From contig JASHYF010000085.1 of assembly GCA_030043235.1 (NCBI GenBank), forward strand, positions 1 to 8,360: a stretch of DNA of 8,360 nucleotides. The letters run 5' to 3'. The first letter of the stretch is position 1; every line of letters begins with the position of its first letter. The position numbers were made by a program, and so were the translations under genes. Positions 1 through 6,124 of the stretch are shown here, piece by piece. The notes beneath the pieces are model-generated. The model made no database searches. It saw nothing but the letters and a program-made list of their open reading frames with translations, and was not told the origin of the DNA. This DNA comes from Solirubrobacteraceae bacterium (GTDB taxonomy: Bacteria > Actinomycetota > Thermoleophilia > Solirubrobacterales > Solirubrobacteraceae).

Positions 1-220
1 CGTGAAGCCCAAGAAGCTCGAGTCCTTCGAGGTCCGCTGCGCTGAGCTGTGCGGCATCTGGCACGCCGCGATGACAAACGAAGGCAAAGTCGTGACCGCG
101 GCGGCGTTCAACGCTTGGATCCACGAACAGCAGAGGACCCTCGCGCCGGCCACCAAGGTGCTGCCGCCGTACAGCAAGACCTACATCCCCGAACCCACGA
201 GGCGAGCGGAACCAGAATGA
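1..220 (+). CDS. coxB: Cytochrome c oxidase subunit II, C-terminal part (gene runs off the left edge)
   Basis: Only the last 72 codons lie in the window, in frame from base 2 to a TGA at 218-220. The fragment carries the complete second half of the CuA site, C-x-E-x-C-x3-H-x2-M: CAELCGIWHAAM at fragment residues 13-24. In this family the two Cys, the His and the Met bind the dinuclear copper that receives electrons from cytochrome c. The Glu of the motif (E15) normally ligates CuA through its backbone and the Mg/Mn at the subunit I-II interface through its side chain. After CuA only about 48 residues follow, ending in a Pro-rich tail, so there is no C-terminal heme-c domain as in caa3-type subunit II. 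The GTG at base 2 is an internal valine codon, not a start. The stop overlaps the ATG of coxA (ATGA), so the two are translationally coupled. The membrane hairpin and the first CuA histidine lie outside the window. Confidence 0.95.
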   Translation, partial: VKPKKLESFEVRCAELCGIWHAAMTNEGKVVTAAAFNAWIHEQQRTLAPATKVLPPYSKTYIPEPTRRAEPE

Positions 221-2154
221 GCACCGCAGAGGAACCGGGCATCATCACGAACGCGTCGCGAGCCGCCAGCCCCGCGCCGGTCTCGCGCCGGCCGGCACCG
301 CGCCTGAAAGGCGTGGTGGGCTTCAACCTGCTGAGCGCCGTCATCCTGGGCGTCGCCGGCTACTACGCCGGCTGGTTCATCGGGCATCAGATCAAAGCCC
401 CGACGTTCCTCTACGAGGGGGCGACCGACGAGAACGACGTCGCGCTGCTGCTCGGCTACGCCTTCGGCGTGATCGGCTTCCTGATCGGCATGGGCTTCGC
501 CAACTACCCAGTCTCGCGGCTGCTGGGGCGCCCGGCGTCGCTGCGTGAGAAAGAGGAGCACGGGATCAGCCGGTACTTCGGCCTGTGCACCGACCACAAG
601 GTCGTCGGCATGCAGTACCTGATCGGCATCGGCCTCTTCCTCTTCGTCGGCGGCGCCAACGCGATGCTGATCCGCGCCGAGCTGCTGCACGACACCCCCA
701 CGATCCTCGGGCCGAGCCAGTATCTGACGACGGTGGGAATCCACGGCTCGATGATGATGGGGATCATGACCTCGGGCGTGCTCGGCCCGTTCGCGAACTA
801 CTTCGTGCCGATCATGATCGGGGCCAGGCGCATGGCGTTCCCGCGTATCGAGTCGCTCACCTTCTGGCTGCTGATGGCCGGCGGCTTCATCCTCGTCTCG
901 ACGATCTTCTTCGGCGGCTTCCCCACCGGCTGGACCGGCTATGAGCCGCTCAACGACCAGGCGGTCGCGGGCATGGACTCCTACATCTGCTTCTTCGCCC
1001 TGGTTGGCCTCTCGATGATGCTGCTCGGTTTGAACATGATCGCCACGATCCTCACGATGCGCGCACCCGGCATGACGTGGTCGCGCCTGCCGATCTTCGT
1101 GTGGTCGGTGCTGGCCACCGCGGTGCTGATGGTGCTGGCCGCGCCGACGCTGATCGCCACGCTTTTGATGGCAGCCCTGGACCGCTCGATCGACACCTCG
1201 TTCTTCATCGCCGGCGGCGGCGGCAGCTCGTTCCTGTTCGAGAACCTGTTCTGGTTCTTCGGGCACCCCGAGGTCTACATCCTCGCCCTCCCCGGCTTCG
1301 GCATCGTGCTCGAGCTCTTGCCGGTGTTCGTGCGCAAGCCTCTGTGGGGCTACCGGCTGGCGATCTCGGGGATGCTCGGCGTCAGCCTGCTGAGCTTCTT
1401 CGTGTGGCAGCACCACCTGTTCGTCAGCGGCATCAACGCCGACCTGCGGCCCTTCTACATGCTCTCCACGGAGATCATCTCCATCCCCACGGGCTTCATC
1501 TTCCTGTGCTTCATGGGCACGCTGTGGAAGGGGCGAATGTCGCTGACGGTGCCGATGCTGTTCTGCCTGGCCTGGGCCTTCAACTTCCTGATCGGCGGCG
1601 CTTCCGGGGTCGTGCTCTCCGACGTCGCCACCGACACCCAGCTGCACGGCAGCTTCTTCGTCATGGCCCACTTCCACTACACGATCATGGGCGGGCTGGT
1701 GTTCAGCTTCTTCGGCGCGATCTACTACTGGGTTCCGAAGATGACCGGCCTGCGCTTCAACGAGCGCCTCGCCAAATGGCACTTCTGGCTGATGTTCCTG
1801 TCGTTCAACTCGACCTTCCTGCCGCTGTTCGCGCTGGGCATCATGGGCATGCCCAGGCGCGTGAGCAGCTACGAACCGAACCTCGTGCCGCTCAACACGT
1901 TGGTCTCGATCTCGGCCTTCGTGCTCGGCTTCTCGATGCTGATCTTCCTCGTGAACACCGTCTACTCGATGATCTTCGCGCGCGTGGGCGCCGAGGCGAA
2001 CCCGTGGCGCTCGAAGTCGACCGAGTTCCAGCTGCCGACGCCCGTGCCCGTCTACAACTTCGAGCAGATACCCGTGTTCGACTCCGACCCCTACGACTAC
2101 GGCATCCCGCTGCTGCCCGCCGGAGGCGGACAGGCGGCGACGGCGGGGGCCTGA
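217..2154 (+). CDS. ctaD: Cytochrome c oxidase subunit I (heme a/a3-CuB catalytic subunit) with unusual proton-channel residues
   Basis: 645-residue catalytic subunit of a family-A1 heme-copper oxidase, which reduces O2 to water in the cytoplasmic membrane. The start is the ATG at 217, inside the coxB stop; the frame is open further upstream, but that stretch is coxB in another frame. Ligands seen: H176 and H487 for heme a, H485 for heme a3, and H350, H399, H400 for CuB. Y354 of HPEVY is the cross-linked tyrosine and E352 the A1-type gating glutamate. R547-R548 are the heme-propionate arginines. Residues 1-110 are an extension with two extra membrane helices (about 34-56 and 76-98) before the usual twelve. 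The C-terminal tail (NPW at 595-597, then YNFEQIP and DPYDYG) is typical of bacterial CtaD. Against bovine subunit I, K319 is I428, S255 is L365, D91 is R205, N98 is E212 and Mg ligand D369 is G478. Assignment as a terminal oxidase is firm; the proton path is not. Confidence 0.97.
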   Translation: MSTAEEPGIITNASRAASPAPVSRRPAPRLKGVVGFNLLSAVILGVAGYYAGWFIGHQIKAPTFLYEGATDENDVALLLGYAFGVIGFLIGMGFANYPVSRLLGRPASLREKEEHGISRYFGLCTDHKVVGMQYLIGIGLFLFVGGANAMLIRAELLHDTPTILGPSQYLTTVGIHGSMMMGIMTSGVLGPFANYFVPIMIGARRMAFPRIESLTFWLLMAGGFILVSTIFFGGFPTGWTGYEPLNDQAVAGMDSYICFFALVGLSMMLLGLNMIATILTMRAPGMTWSRLPIFVWSVLATAVLMVLAAPTLIATLLMAALDRSIDTSFFIAGGGGSSFLFENLFWFFGHPEVYILALPGFGIVLELLPVFVRKPLWGYRLAISGMLGVSLLSFFVWQHHLFVSGINADLRPFYMLSTEIISIPTGFIFLCFMGTLWKGRMSLTVPMLFCLAWAFNFLIGGASGVVLSDVATDTQLHGSFFVMAHFHYTIMGGLVFSFFGAIYYWVPKMTGLRFNERLAKWHFWLMFLSFNSTFLPLFALGIMGMPRRVSSYEPNLVPLNTLVSISAFVLGFSMLIFLVNTVYSMIFARVGAEANPWRSKSTEFQLPTPVPVYNFEQIPVFDSDPYDYGIPLLPAGGGQAATAGA

Positions 2155-2157
2155 ACG

Positions 2158-2823
2158 ATGGCCTCCGCGAGCGAAGAGGTGCCCCCGGGCCCGCGCCTCA
2201 CGCCCGTGGGGCGAGGGGTCGAGATTCCGCCCGAGCCGCCGGGCGCCGGCGCGCGGGCGCTGTCGGTCGCCTCGAGGCTGTTGTGCGGCGCCACGACGTT
2301 CTTCTTCCTCGCATTCGTGTTCGCGTACTTCTACCTGCGCTCGCTCGACCAGGACCGCATGTGGCGAGGAGCGCACGTGCACCCCGACCAGGCGCTGGGC
2401 GGCGTGTTCGTCGCGTGCATCGTGCTCAGCGCGGCGCTCGCGATCGTGGCGGGACGCCTGATGAAGTCAGGGTCGGGCAGCTGGCTCGCGCCGGGGATCG
2501 CCAGCGTGGTGCTGGGACTCGCGGCGGTGGCGGCGCAGTGCATCGAGTACACGCTCCAGGACTTCGGCCCCACCAGGGGCGCGTACGCGAGCGTGTTCTG
2601 CGGATGGAGCGGCTTCTACCTGATCGCCGTGCTGGCCACGATGTACTGGCTCGAGACGCACGTCGCCACGGAGCTGCGCGCCCGCCGCGCGCCGGCGAGC
2701 AGCGCGGGAGACGTGCACGAACCCGATCGCCTGATCGCCCCGGGGCTGGACGCGGCGGTCTTCTACTGGGGCTTTCTCGCCGCCATCGGGGTCTTGACCT
2801 ACGTGACGCTATATCTCCTGTAG
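2158..2823 (+). CDS. coxC: Cytochrome c oxidase subunit III, five-helix form
   Basis: 221-residue membrane protein starting 3 nt after the coxA stop, with a G-rich ribosome-binding stretch at 2145-2149. A Pro-rich cytoplasmic N-terminus (about 35 residues) is followed by five hydrophobic segments at roughly 36-61, 80-100, 109-131, 145-166 and 196-220. This matches the shorter bacterial subunit III, which lacks the first two helices of the seven-helix mitochondrial form. Recognisable signatures are FAYFYLRS (55-62) at the end of the first helix, QCIEY (127-131), and a last helix rich in aromatics (FYWGFLAAIGVLTYVTLYLL). The subunit binds lipid, stabilises subunit I and in other A-type oxidases sustains proton uptake through the D channel. 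The first helix lacks the acidic residue often seen at its start (SE-x-M/F-F), and the usual Gly-x-His of the fourth helix is GFYL. Family assignment rests on order in the operon plus these motifs. Confidence 0.9.
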   Translation: MASASEEVPPGPRLTPVGRGVEIPPEPPGAGARALSVASRLLCGATTFFFLAFVFAYFYLRSLDQDRMWRGAHVHPDQALGGVFVACIVLSAALAIVAGRLMKSGSGSWLAPGIASVVLGLAAVAAQCIEYTLQDFGPTRGAYASVFCGWSGFYLIAVLATMYWLETHVATELRARRAPASSAGDVHEPDRLIAPGLDAAVFYWGFLAAIGVLTYVTLYLL

Positions 2824-2826
2824 GAG
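2822..2826 (+). promoter_or_regulatory. Shine-Dalgarno AGGAG that decides the start of the 45-residue gene
   Basis: AGGAG overlaps the TAG stop of coxC. It ends directly against the ATG at 2827 but lies 6 nt before the in-frame ATG at 2833, a normal spacing. The second ATG is therefore the likelier start. Confidence 0.7.
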
Positions 2827-2832
2827 ATGCCC

Positions 2833-2970
2833 ATGCCAAGCCTCGAGCTGCCGATCGCCACCCACTTTCTCGCCGGATCGATCCTCTCGCTGGGGCTGCC
2901 GCTCGGCGTGCTGATCGTGGTGATCGTCTGGTACACGGTGCTGGCCCGCCGGGGCTTCGGCGCGCGTTGA
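2833..2970 (+). CDS. Small single-helix membrane protein at the end of the cox operon
   Basis: A 45-residue open frame (47 if the ATG at 2827 is used) lying 9 nt after coxC, preceded by a well-spaced AGGAG. The protein has a short polar N-terminus (MPSLELPIATHF), one hydrophobic helix at about residues 14-37 (LAGSILSLGLPLGVLIVVIV) and an amphipathic basic end (WYTVLARRGFGAR). Positive residues after the helix predict an N-out, C-in orientation. I do not recognise a named family. Size, topology and position resemble the tiny accessory subunits of bacterial oxidases (subunit IV of aa3 or CcoQ of cbb3), so an assembly or stability subunit is the natural guess, but that is inference. It could be missed by gene finders with a length cut-off. 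Reality of the gene is supported by the ribosome-binding site, the operon spacing and the coherent membrane segment ending in a basic tail. Confidence 0.75.
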   Translation: MPSLELPIATHFLAGSILSLGLPLGVLIVVIVWYTVLARRGFGAR

Positions 2971-2997
2971 GGCGGCGCTCGAGGGCTGGCATCGGGC

Positions 2998-3003
2998 TAG
3001 GCT
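2998..3003 (+). promoter_or_regulatory. Possible -10 element (TAGGCT) for the Sco-fusion gene
   Basis: TAGGCT fits the actinobacterial TANNNT -10 pattern and lies in the only gap in the plus-strand gene run, 45 nt before the next start. A start of transcription near 3010 would fall within the adjacent dyad. No convincing -35 is seen at 16-18 nt upstream, so this is tentative. The downstream genes may simply be read through from cox. Confidence 0.3.
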
Positions 3004-3004
3004 G

Positions 3005-3027
3005 TGGACGGCGGTTTCAGCCGTCCA
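3005..3027 (+). promoter_or_regulatory. Perfect 8-bp inverted repeat before the Sco-fusion gene (operator or leader hairpin)
   Basis: Arms TGGACGGC (3005-3012) and GCCGTCCA (3020-3027) flank a 7-nt loop (GGTTTCA). The dyad sits 35 nt after the mini-gene stop and ends 4 nt before the ribosome-binding site of the next gene. As RNA it forms a strong hairpin, but no T-run follows, so a classical intrinsic terminator is unlikely. It could be a protein-binding operator, an RNA-processing or stability hairpin dividing the cox message from the assembly genes, or a partial attenuator. Confidence 0.5.
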
Positions 3028-3031
3028 ACGC

Positions 3032-3037
3032 GAGGAG
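3032..3037 (+). promoter_or_regulatory. Shine-Dalgarno GAGGAG for the Sco-fusion gene
   Basis: GAGGAG lies 10 nt before the ATG at 3048. An in-frame ATG at 3057 is 19 nt away, which is too far, so 3048 is the better start. Confidence 0.65.
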
Positions 3038-3047
3038 CTAGCACGTC

Positions 3048-4898
3048 ATGCCAGGCATGAGCACCGGGCTCGAAGCGAACAACCCGACGGTCGTGTCGGC
3101 CTTCCGCAGCGCGCTCGTGACCCAGGGCCTGGTCGTCCTCCTCGTGCTCGTGCTCGCCGGCACGGTTTGGGTGCTGCTGCGTATGCTGCGGCTCTCGCGC
3201 GGGGCCGCGTCGCAGGCCGGCGCTCAGCCGGCTTCCCCGCCGTTCGCATTCCCCGAGCCCGCCGCCCGGCGCCTGCTGCGGATCGCCTTCGGCGCGCTGT
3301 GGATCTTCGACGGCGTCCTCCAGGGCCAGCCGAAGATGCCGCTCGGCATGGGGCCCGACGTGATCAAGCCGACCGCGGCGGCCTCGCCGGCCTGGGTGCA
3401 GCACCTGGACAACGCGCTCGTGACCGTGTGGAGCTACCACCCGATCGCCGCCGCCACCGCCGCGGTGTGGATCCAGATCGGCATCGGCGTGTGGCTGCTG
3501 GCTGCGCCGCGAGGGAACTGGTCGCGCCTGGCTGGGCTCGCGAGCGTGCTGTGGGGGCTGTGCGTGTGGGCCTTCGGCGAGGCCTTCGGCGGGATCTTCG
3601 CCCCGGGCCTCACCTGGCTCTTCGGCGCGCCGGGCGCGGCGGTGTTCTACTGCGTGGCCGGCGGCCTCGTGGCGCTTCCCGAATCCGCCTGGACGACGCC
3701 CCGGACCGGGCGGGTCGTGCTGCGTGGGATGGGCGCTTTCTTCATCGGCATGGCCGTGCTCCAGGCGTGGCCCGGACGGGGCTTCTGGCAGGGCCAGATC
3801 AGGCCGGGCGCCGCCTCCGGGAGGCTCACGGCGATGATCAGGGAAATGTCCGAAACGCCGCAGCCGCACTTCATCTCCTCATCGCTGTCGAGCTTCGAAG
3901 GGTTCGTCGCGGCTCACGGCTGGGGGGTCAATCTGTTCGTCGTGATCGCCCTGGCGGCGATCGGCACGACATTCGTCACGGTGCGTCCGGCGATCGTTCG
4001 CGCGGGGGTGATCGCGGGCTGTGTGCTGTGCCTCGCCGACTGGATCCTCGTCGAGGACTTCGGCTTCTTCGGCGGCGTCGGCACGGACCCGAACAGCATG
4101 ATCCCGACGGCCCTCGTGTTCGTCGCCGGCTACCTGGCGATCGCGCGCGTGCCCGTGCTCGCCGGCGAGGCCGCAGCGAACGGCTCCGTGCAGCCCGCCG
4201 GCGCTCGCCCCTGGCGGCAGCGGCTGTGGGCGGATCCGGCGTATGCCTTTCGATCGCTCGCGGCGCTCGCGGCGCTCGCCATCACGGGCGTCGGCGCAGT
4301 GCCGATGGCCGTCGCCGCGACCGAGCCCCGCGCCGAGGCGATCATCGCCGAAGCAGTTGACGGCACCCCCGACGCAATCGACCTCGCTGCCACACCCTTC
4401 ACGCTCGTCGACCAGCACGACCGGCCGGTCTCGCTGGCGGCCCTGCGCGGCAAGACGGTCGCGCTCACCTTTCTCGACGACGTGTGCACCTCGGACTGCC
4501 CGGTGATCGCCCAGGAGTTCCGCCAAGCCGACGGCATGCTCGGCGCTGACGCCCGCCGCGTCGAGCTGGTCGCGGTGAACGCCAACCCGCTGTACCTGGC
4601 GCCGGACTATCTGACGGCGTTCGACCGCCAGCAGGATCTCGAAAGCATGCCCAACTGGCTGTATCTCACCGGTTCGCTCGCGCAGCTCAAGCGAGTTTGG
4701 GGCGCCTATGGCGCGATCGTCGAATACTCGCCGGGCGGCGCCATGATCGCCCACAGCGAGTCCGCGGACGTGATCGACCCCAGCGGGCGCATCCGCTACT
4801 TCCTGAACACCGATCCGGGGCCGGCGACCGAGGCGTCGGAGTCCTCCTTCGCGGTCACGCTCGCCGACACGCTCAAGCGCGTGGTCCGCGCTTCGTGA
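3048..4898 (+). CDS. Fusion of a polytopic membrane protein with a Sco1/SenC copper-chaperone domain
   Basis: 616 residues in two parts. Residues 1-380 are an integral membrane protein with about nine helices (roughly 24-46, 75-92, 130-152, 160-178, 188-210, 224-240, 293-310, 318-335, 350-368). It carries FDGVLQGQPKMPLG (87-100), WAFGEAFGG (174-182), GAPGA (193-197) and FGFFGGVGTDPNS (338-350). These look like a conserved actinobacterial membrane-protein family, perhaps distantly DoxX-like, with no known function. After a linker and another helix (about 402-424, an outward anchor), residues 447-616 form a thioredoxin-fold Sco domain. It has FTLVDQ at 451-456, the copper-binding C480-x3-C484 followed by Pro, and the distal H569, 9 residues before the proline of DPSGR, as in human SCO1. 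Sco proteins bind copper outside the membrane and metallate or reduce CuA of subunit II, which fits the coxB neighbour. The frame is uninterrupted with no sign of frameshift. The Sco call is strong; the N-terminal role is unknown. Confidence 0.92.
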   Translation: MPGMSTGLEANNPTVVSAFRSALVTQGLVVLLVLVLAGTVWVLLRMLRLSRGAASQAGAQPASPPFAFPEPAARRLLRIAFGALWIFDGVLQGQPKMPLGMGPDVIKPTAAASPAWVQHLDNALVTVWSYHPIAAATAAVWIQIGIGVWLLAAPRGNWSRLAGLASVLWGLCVWAFGEAFGGIFAPGLTWLFGAPGAAVFYCVAGGLVALPESAWTTPRTGRVVLRGMGAFFIGMAVLQAWPGRGFWQGQIRPGAASGRLTAMIREMSETPQPHFISSSLSSFEGFVAAHGWGVNLFVVIALAAIGTTFVTVRPAIVRAGVIAGCVLCLADWILVEDFGFFGGVGTDPNSMIPTALVFVAGYLAIARVPVLAGEAAANGSVQPAGARPWRQRLWADPAYAFRSLAALAALAITGVGAVPMAVAATEPRAEAIIAEAVDGTPDAIDLAATPFTLVDQHDRPVSLAALRGKTVALTFLDDVCTSDCPVIAQEFRQADGMLGADARRVELVAVNANPLYLAPDYLTAFDRQQDLESMPNWLYLTGSLAQLKRVWGAYGAIVEYSPGGAMIAHSESADVIDPSGRIRYFLNTDPGPATEASESSFAVTLADTLKRVVRAS

Positions 4899-6124
4899 GC
4901 GAGCAGCAGATGCCGGGGCGGGTGGAGCGCGCCCTTCCCAGGGCCGCTGTGCCCGCGCTTTCCGGAGCCGTCGCGCTCGCGCTGCCAGCGCTCACGGGCA
5001 TCCTGCTCGCGGCATGCGGCTCCTCCGCGCACGCGCCCTCCGCGGCGGCCGCGCCCTCGATCCCAACCCCCCTTGCGACGTCGGTCCAGACCTCCGCGGG
5101 AACGTGGGCCACGGTGGCGATGGGTCACCTGGAACAGCCGCTGAACACGTTCTGGCAGCTGCTCTTCCGGCCCGCGGGCAGCGCCTCGTGGTCGAACCAG
5201 GTCCAGGCGACCGCCGTGGCGACGAACGGCGGCCTCGTCCTCGCCTCGCCTCGCGGCCAGGGCCTGCTCGTCGGCGTGCGCCCGACGAACCTGCTCACGT
5301 TCTCGCCGCTGATCCTCACATCCGGCGCCGGAAGTCCTTGGTCGACCGGGCTCCTGCCCGAGGGCCTCGCCGCGCGCCCCGGCGCGCTCGCAGCCGCTTC
5401 GGCCAGCGACATGATCGCGCTCGTGAACGGTCGCGACGGGGCGCAGGTGCTCACGAGCACCGGCGGCCCCTCCGCGTGGCGGACAGCGATCACGGCGCGT
5501 GCGCTCGCCTCCACGGCCGCCGGGCGCTCCTGCGGCCTCGCCTCGCTCACCGCCGTGGCCGACATGACGGGCACGGCGCTCGCCGGCGGCAGTTGCAGCC
5601 GGCCGGGCGTCGTCGGGGTCTTCGCCGAGCGCGCCGGCGGCTGGCGCCTGCTCGCGCCGGCGCCGCCGCAGTCGCTCGCGCACGACCGCATCGAGGTGCT
5701 CGCGCTGCAAGACGACGGCAACGGGCTCGGCGCGCTCCTGGGCAGCTCCGCCGGCAACGGGGTCAGCCTCGTCGCCGCCTGGTACGGCGACGGCCGCTGG
5801 AGCGGCTCGCAGCCGCTGCGCGTGAGCGCGGCCGAGCAAGTGTCGTCGTTCGGGCCGGCGAGCGGGAACGGCATGTTCGTGCTCTTCGCCGCGCCATCGG
5901 GCCCTGCCCAGCTGGCCGTGGCGAGCAGCCCGGGCGCTGCCTGGCGGCAGCTAGCGCCACCCCCGGGCAAGACGGCGACGGTCGCGTTCGGCCCCGGGGC
6001 GAGCGTCGACGCGCTCGTCGTCCAGGACACCGTGTTGAGCGTGTGGGCGCTCACCGCGCGCGCGAGCACGTGGGCGCATCGCCAGACCGTCAAGGTGCCG
6101 ATCGAGTTTGGCTCCTCAGAATGA
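4895..6124 (+). CDS. Secreted lipoprotein, predicted seven-bladed beta-propeller
   Basis: 409 residues if started at GTG 4895, which overlaps the previous stop as GTGA; an ATG at 4910 would give 404. I chose GTG for the 4-bp coupled overlap; neither start has a strong ribosome-binding site. A signal peptide with basic residues and a hydrophobic core ends in the lipobox LLAAC, so Cys41 should be lipidated and the protein anchored outside the membrane. A Ser/Ala/Pro-rich linker follows. The rest has no family I recognise, but seven tryptophans at 99, 149, 195, 250, 302, 350 and 393, each in a short [SAGRT]-W-[SRA] context, recur every 43-55 residues. This is the usual length of a propeller blade. 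C213 and C234 could form a disulfide. Position behind the Sco fusion suggests a role in oxidase biogenesis or an unrelated extracytoplasmic binding role. Function unknown. Confidence 0.85.
   Translation: MSEQQMPGRVERALPRAAVPALSGAVALALPALTGILLAACGSSAHAPSAAAAPSIPTPLATSVQTSAGTWATVAMGHLEQPLNTFWQLLFRPAGSASWSNQVQATAVATNGGLVLASPRGQGLLVGVRPTNLLTFSPLILTSGAGSPWSTGLLPEGLAARPGALAAASASDMIALVNGRDGAQVLTSTGGPSAWRTAITARALASTAAGRSCGLASLTAVADMTGTALAGGSCSRPGVVGVFAERAGGWRLLAPAPPQSLAHDRIEVLALQDDGNGLGALLGSSAGNGVSLVAAWYGDGRWSGSQPLRVSAAEQVSSFGPASGNGMFVLFAAPSGPAQLAVASSPGAAWRQLAPPPGKTATVAFGPGASVDALVVQDTVLSVWALTARASTWAHRQTVKVPIEFGSSE

Noticed and set aside
217..2154. Reading CoxA as a nitric oxide reductase because its K and D channels are missing, as in NOR branches of the superfamily.
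   Set aside because: The CuB-site tyrosine (Y354), the A1 glutamate (E352), GHPEVY and the CuA-bearing subunit II with Sco and CtaG favour O2 reduction. Without enzymology the idea cannot be excluded, but the sequence argues against it.
181..2382. A 733-codon open frame on the minus strand across coxA.
   Set aside because: It is antisense to a clear coxA, has a composition dominated by Arg, His, Glu and Gln typical of a GC-rich complementary frame, and shows no domain or hydrophobic pattern.
2967..2972. TTGAGG as a -35 partner for TAGGCT at 2998.
   Set aside because: The spacing is 25 nt, too long for a normal sigma-70 type promoter.
1077..3041. A 654-codon plus-strand frame spanning coxA, coxC and the mini-gene.
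   Set aside because: It is an Arg/Ala/Pro-rich shadow frame crossing three genes, with no recognisable motif.
3879..4754. Long minus-strand frame inside the Sco-fusion gene, and similar frames within the lipoprotein gene (4796-5839 and 5125-6093).
   Set aside because: They are opposite well-supported genes, have no ribosome-binding site or motif, and are expected at this GC content.
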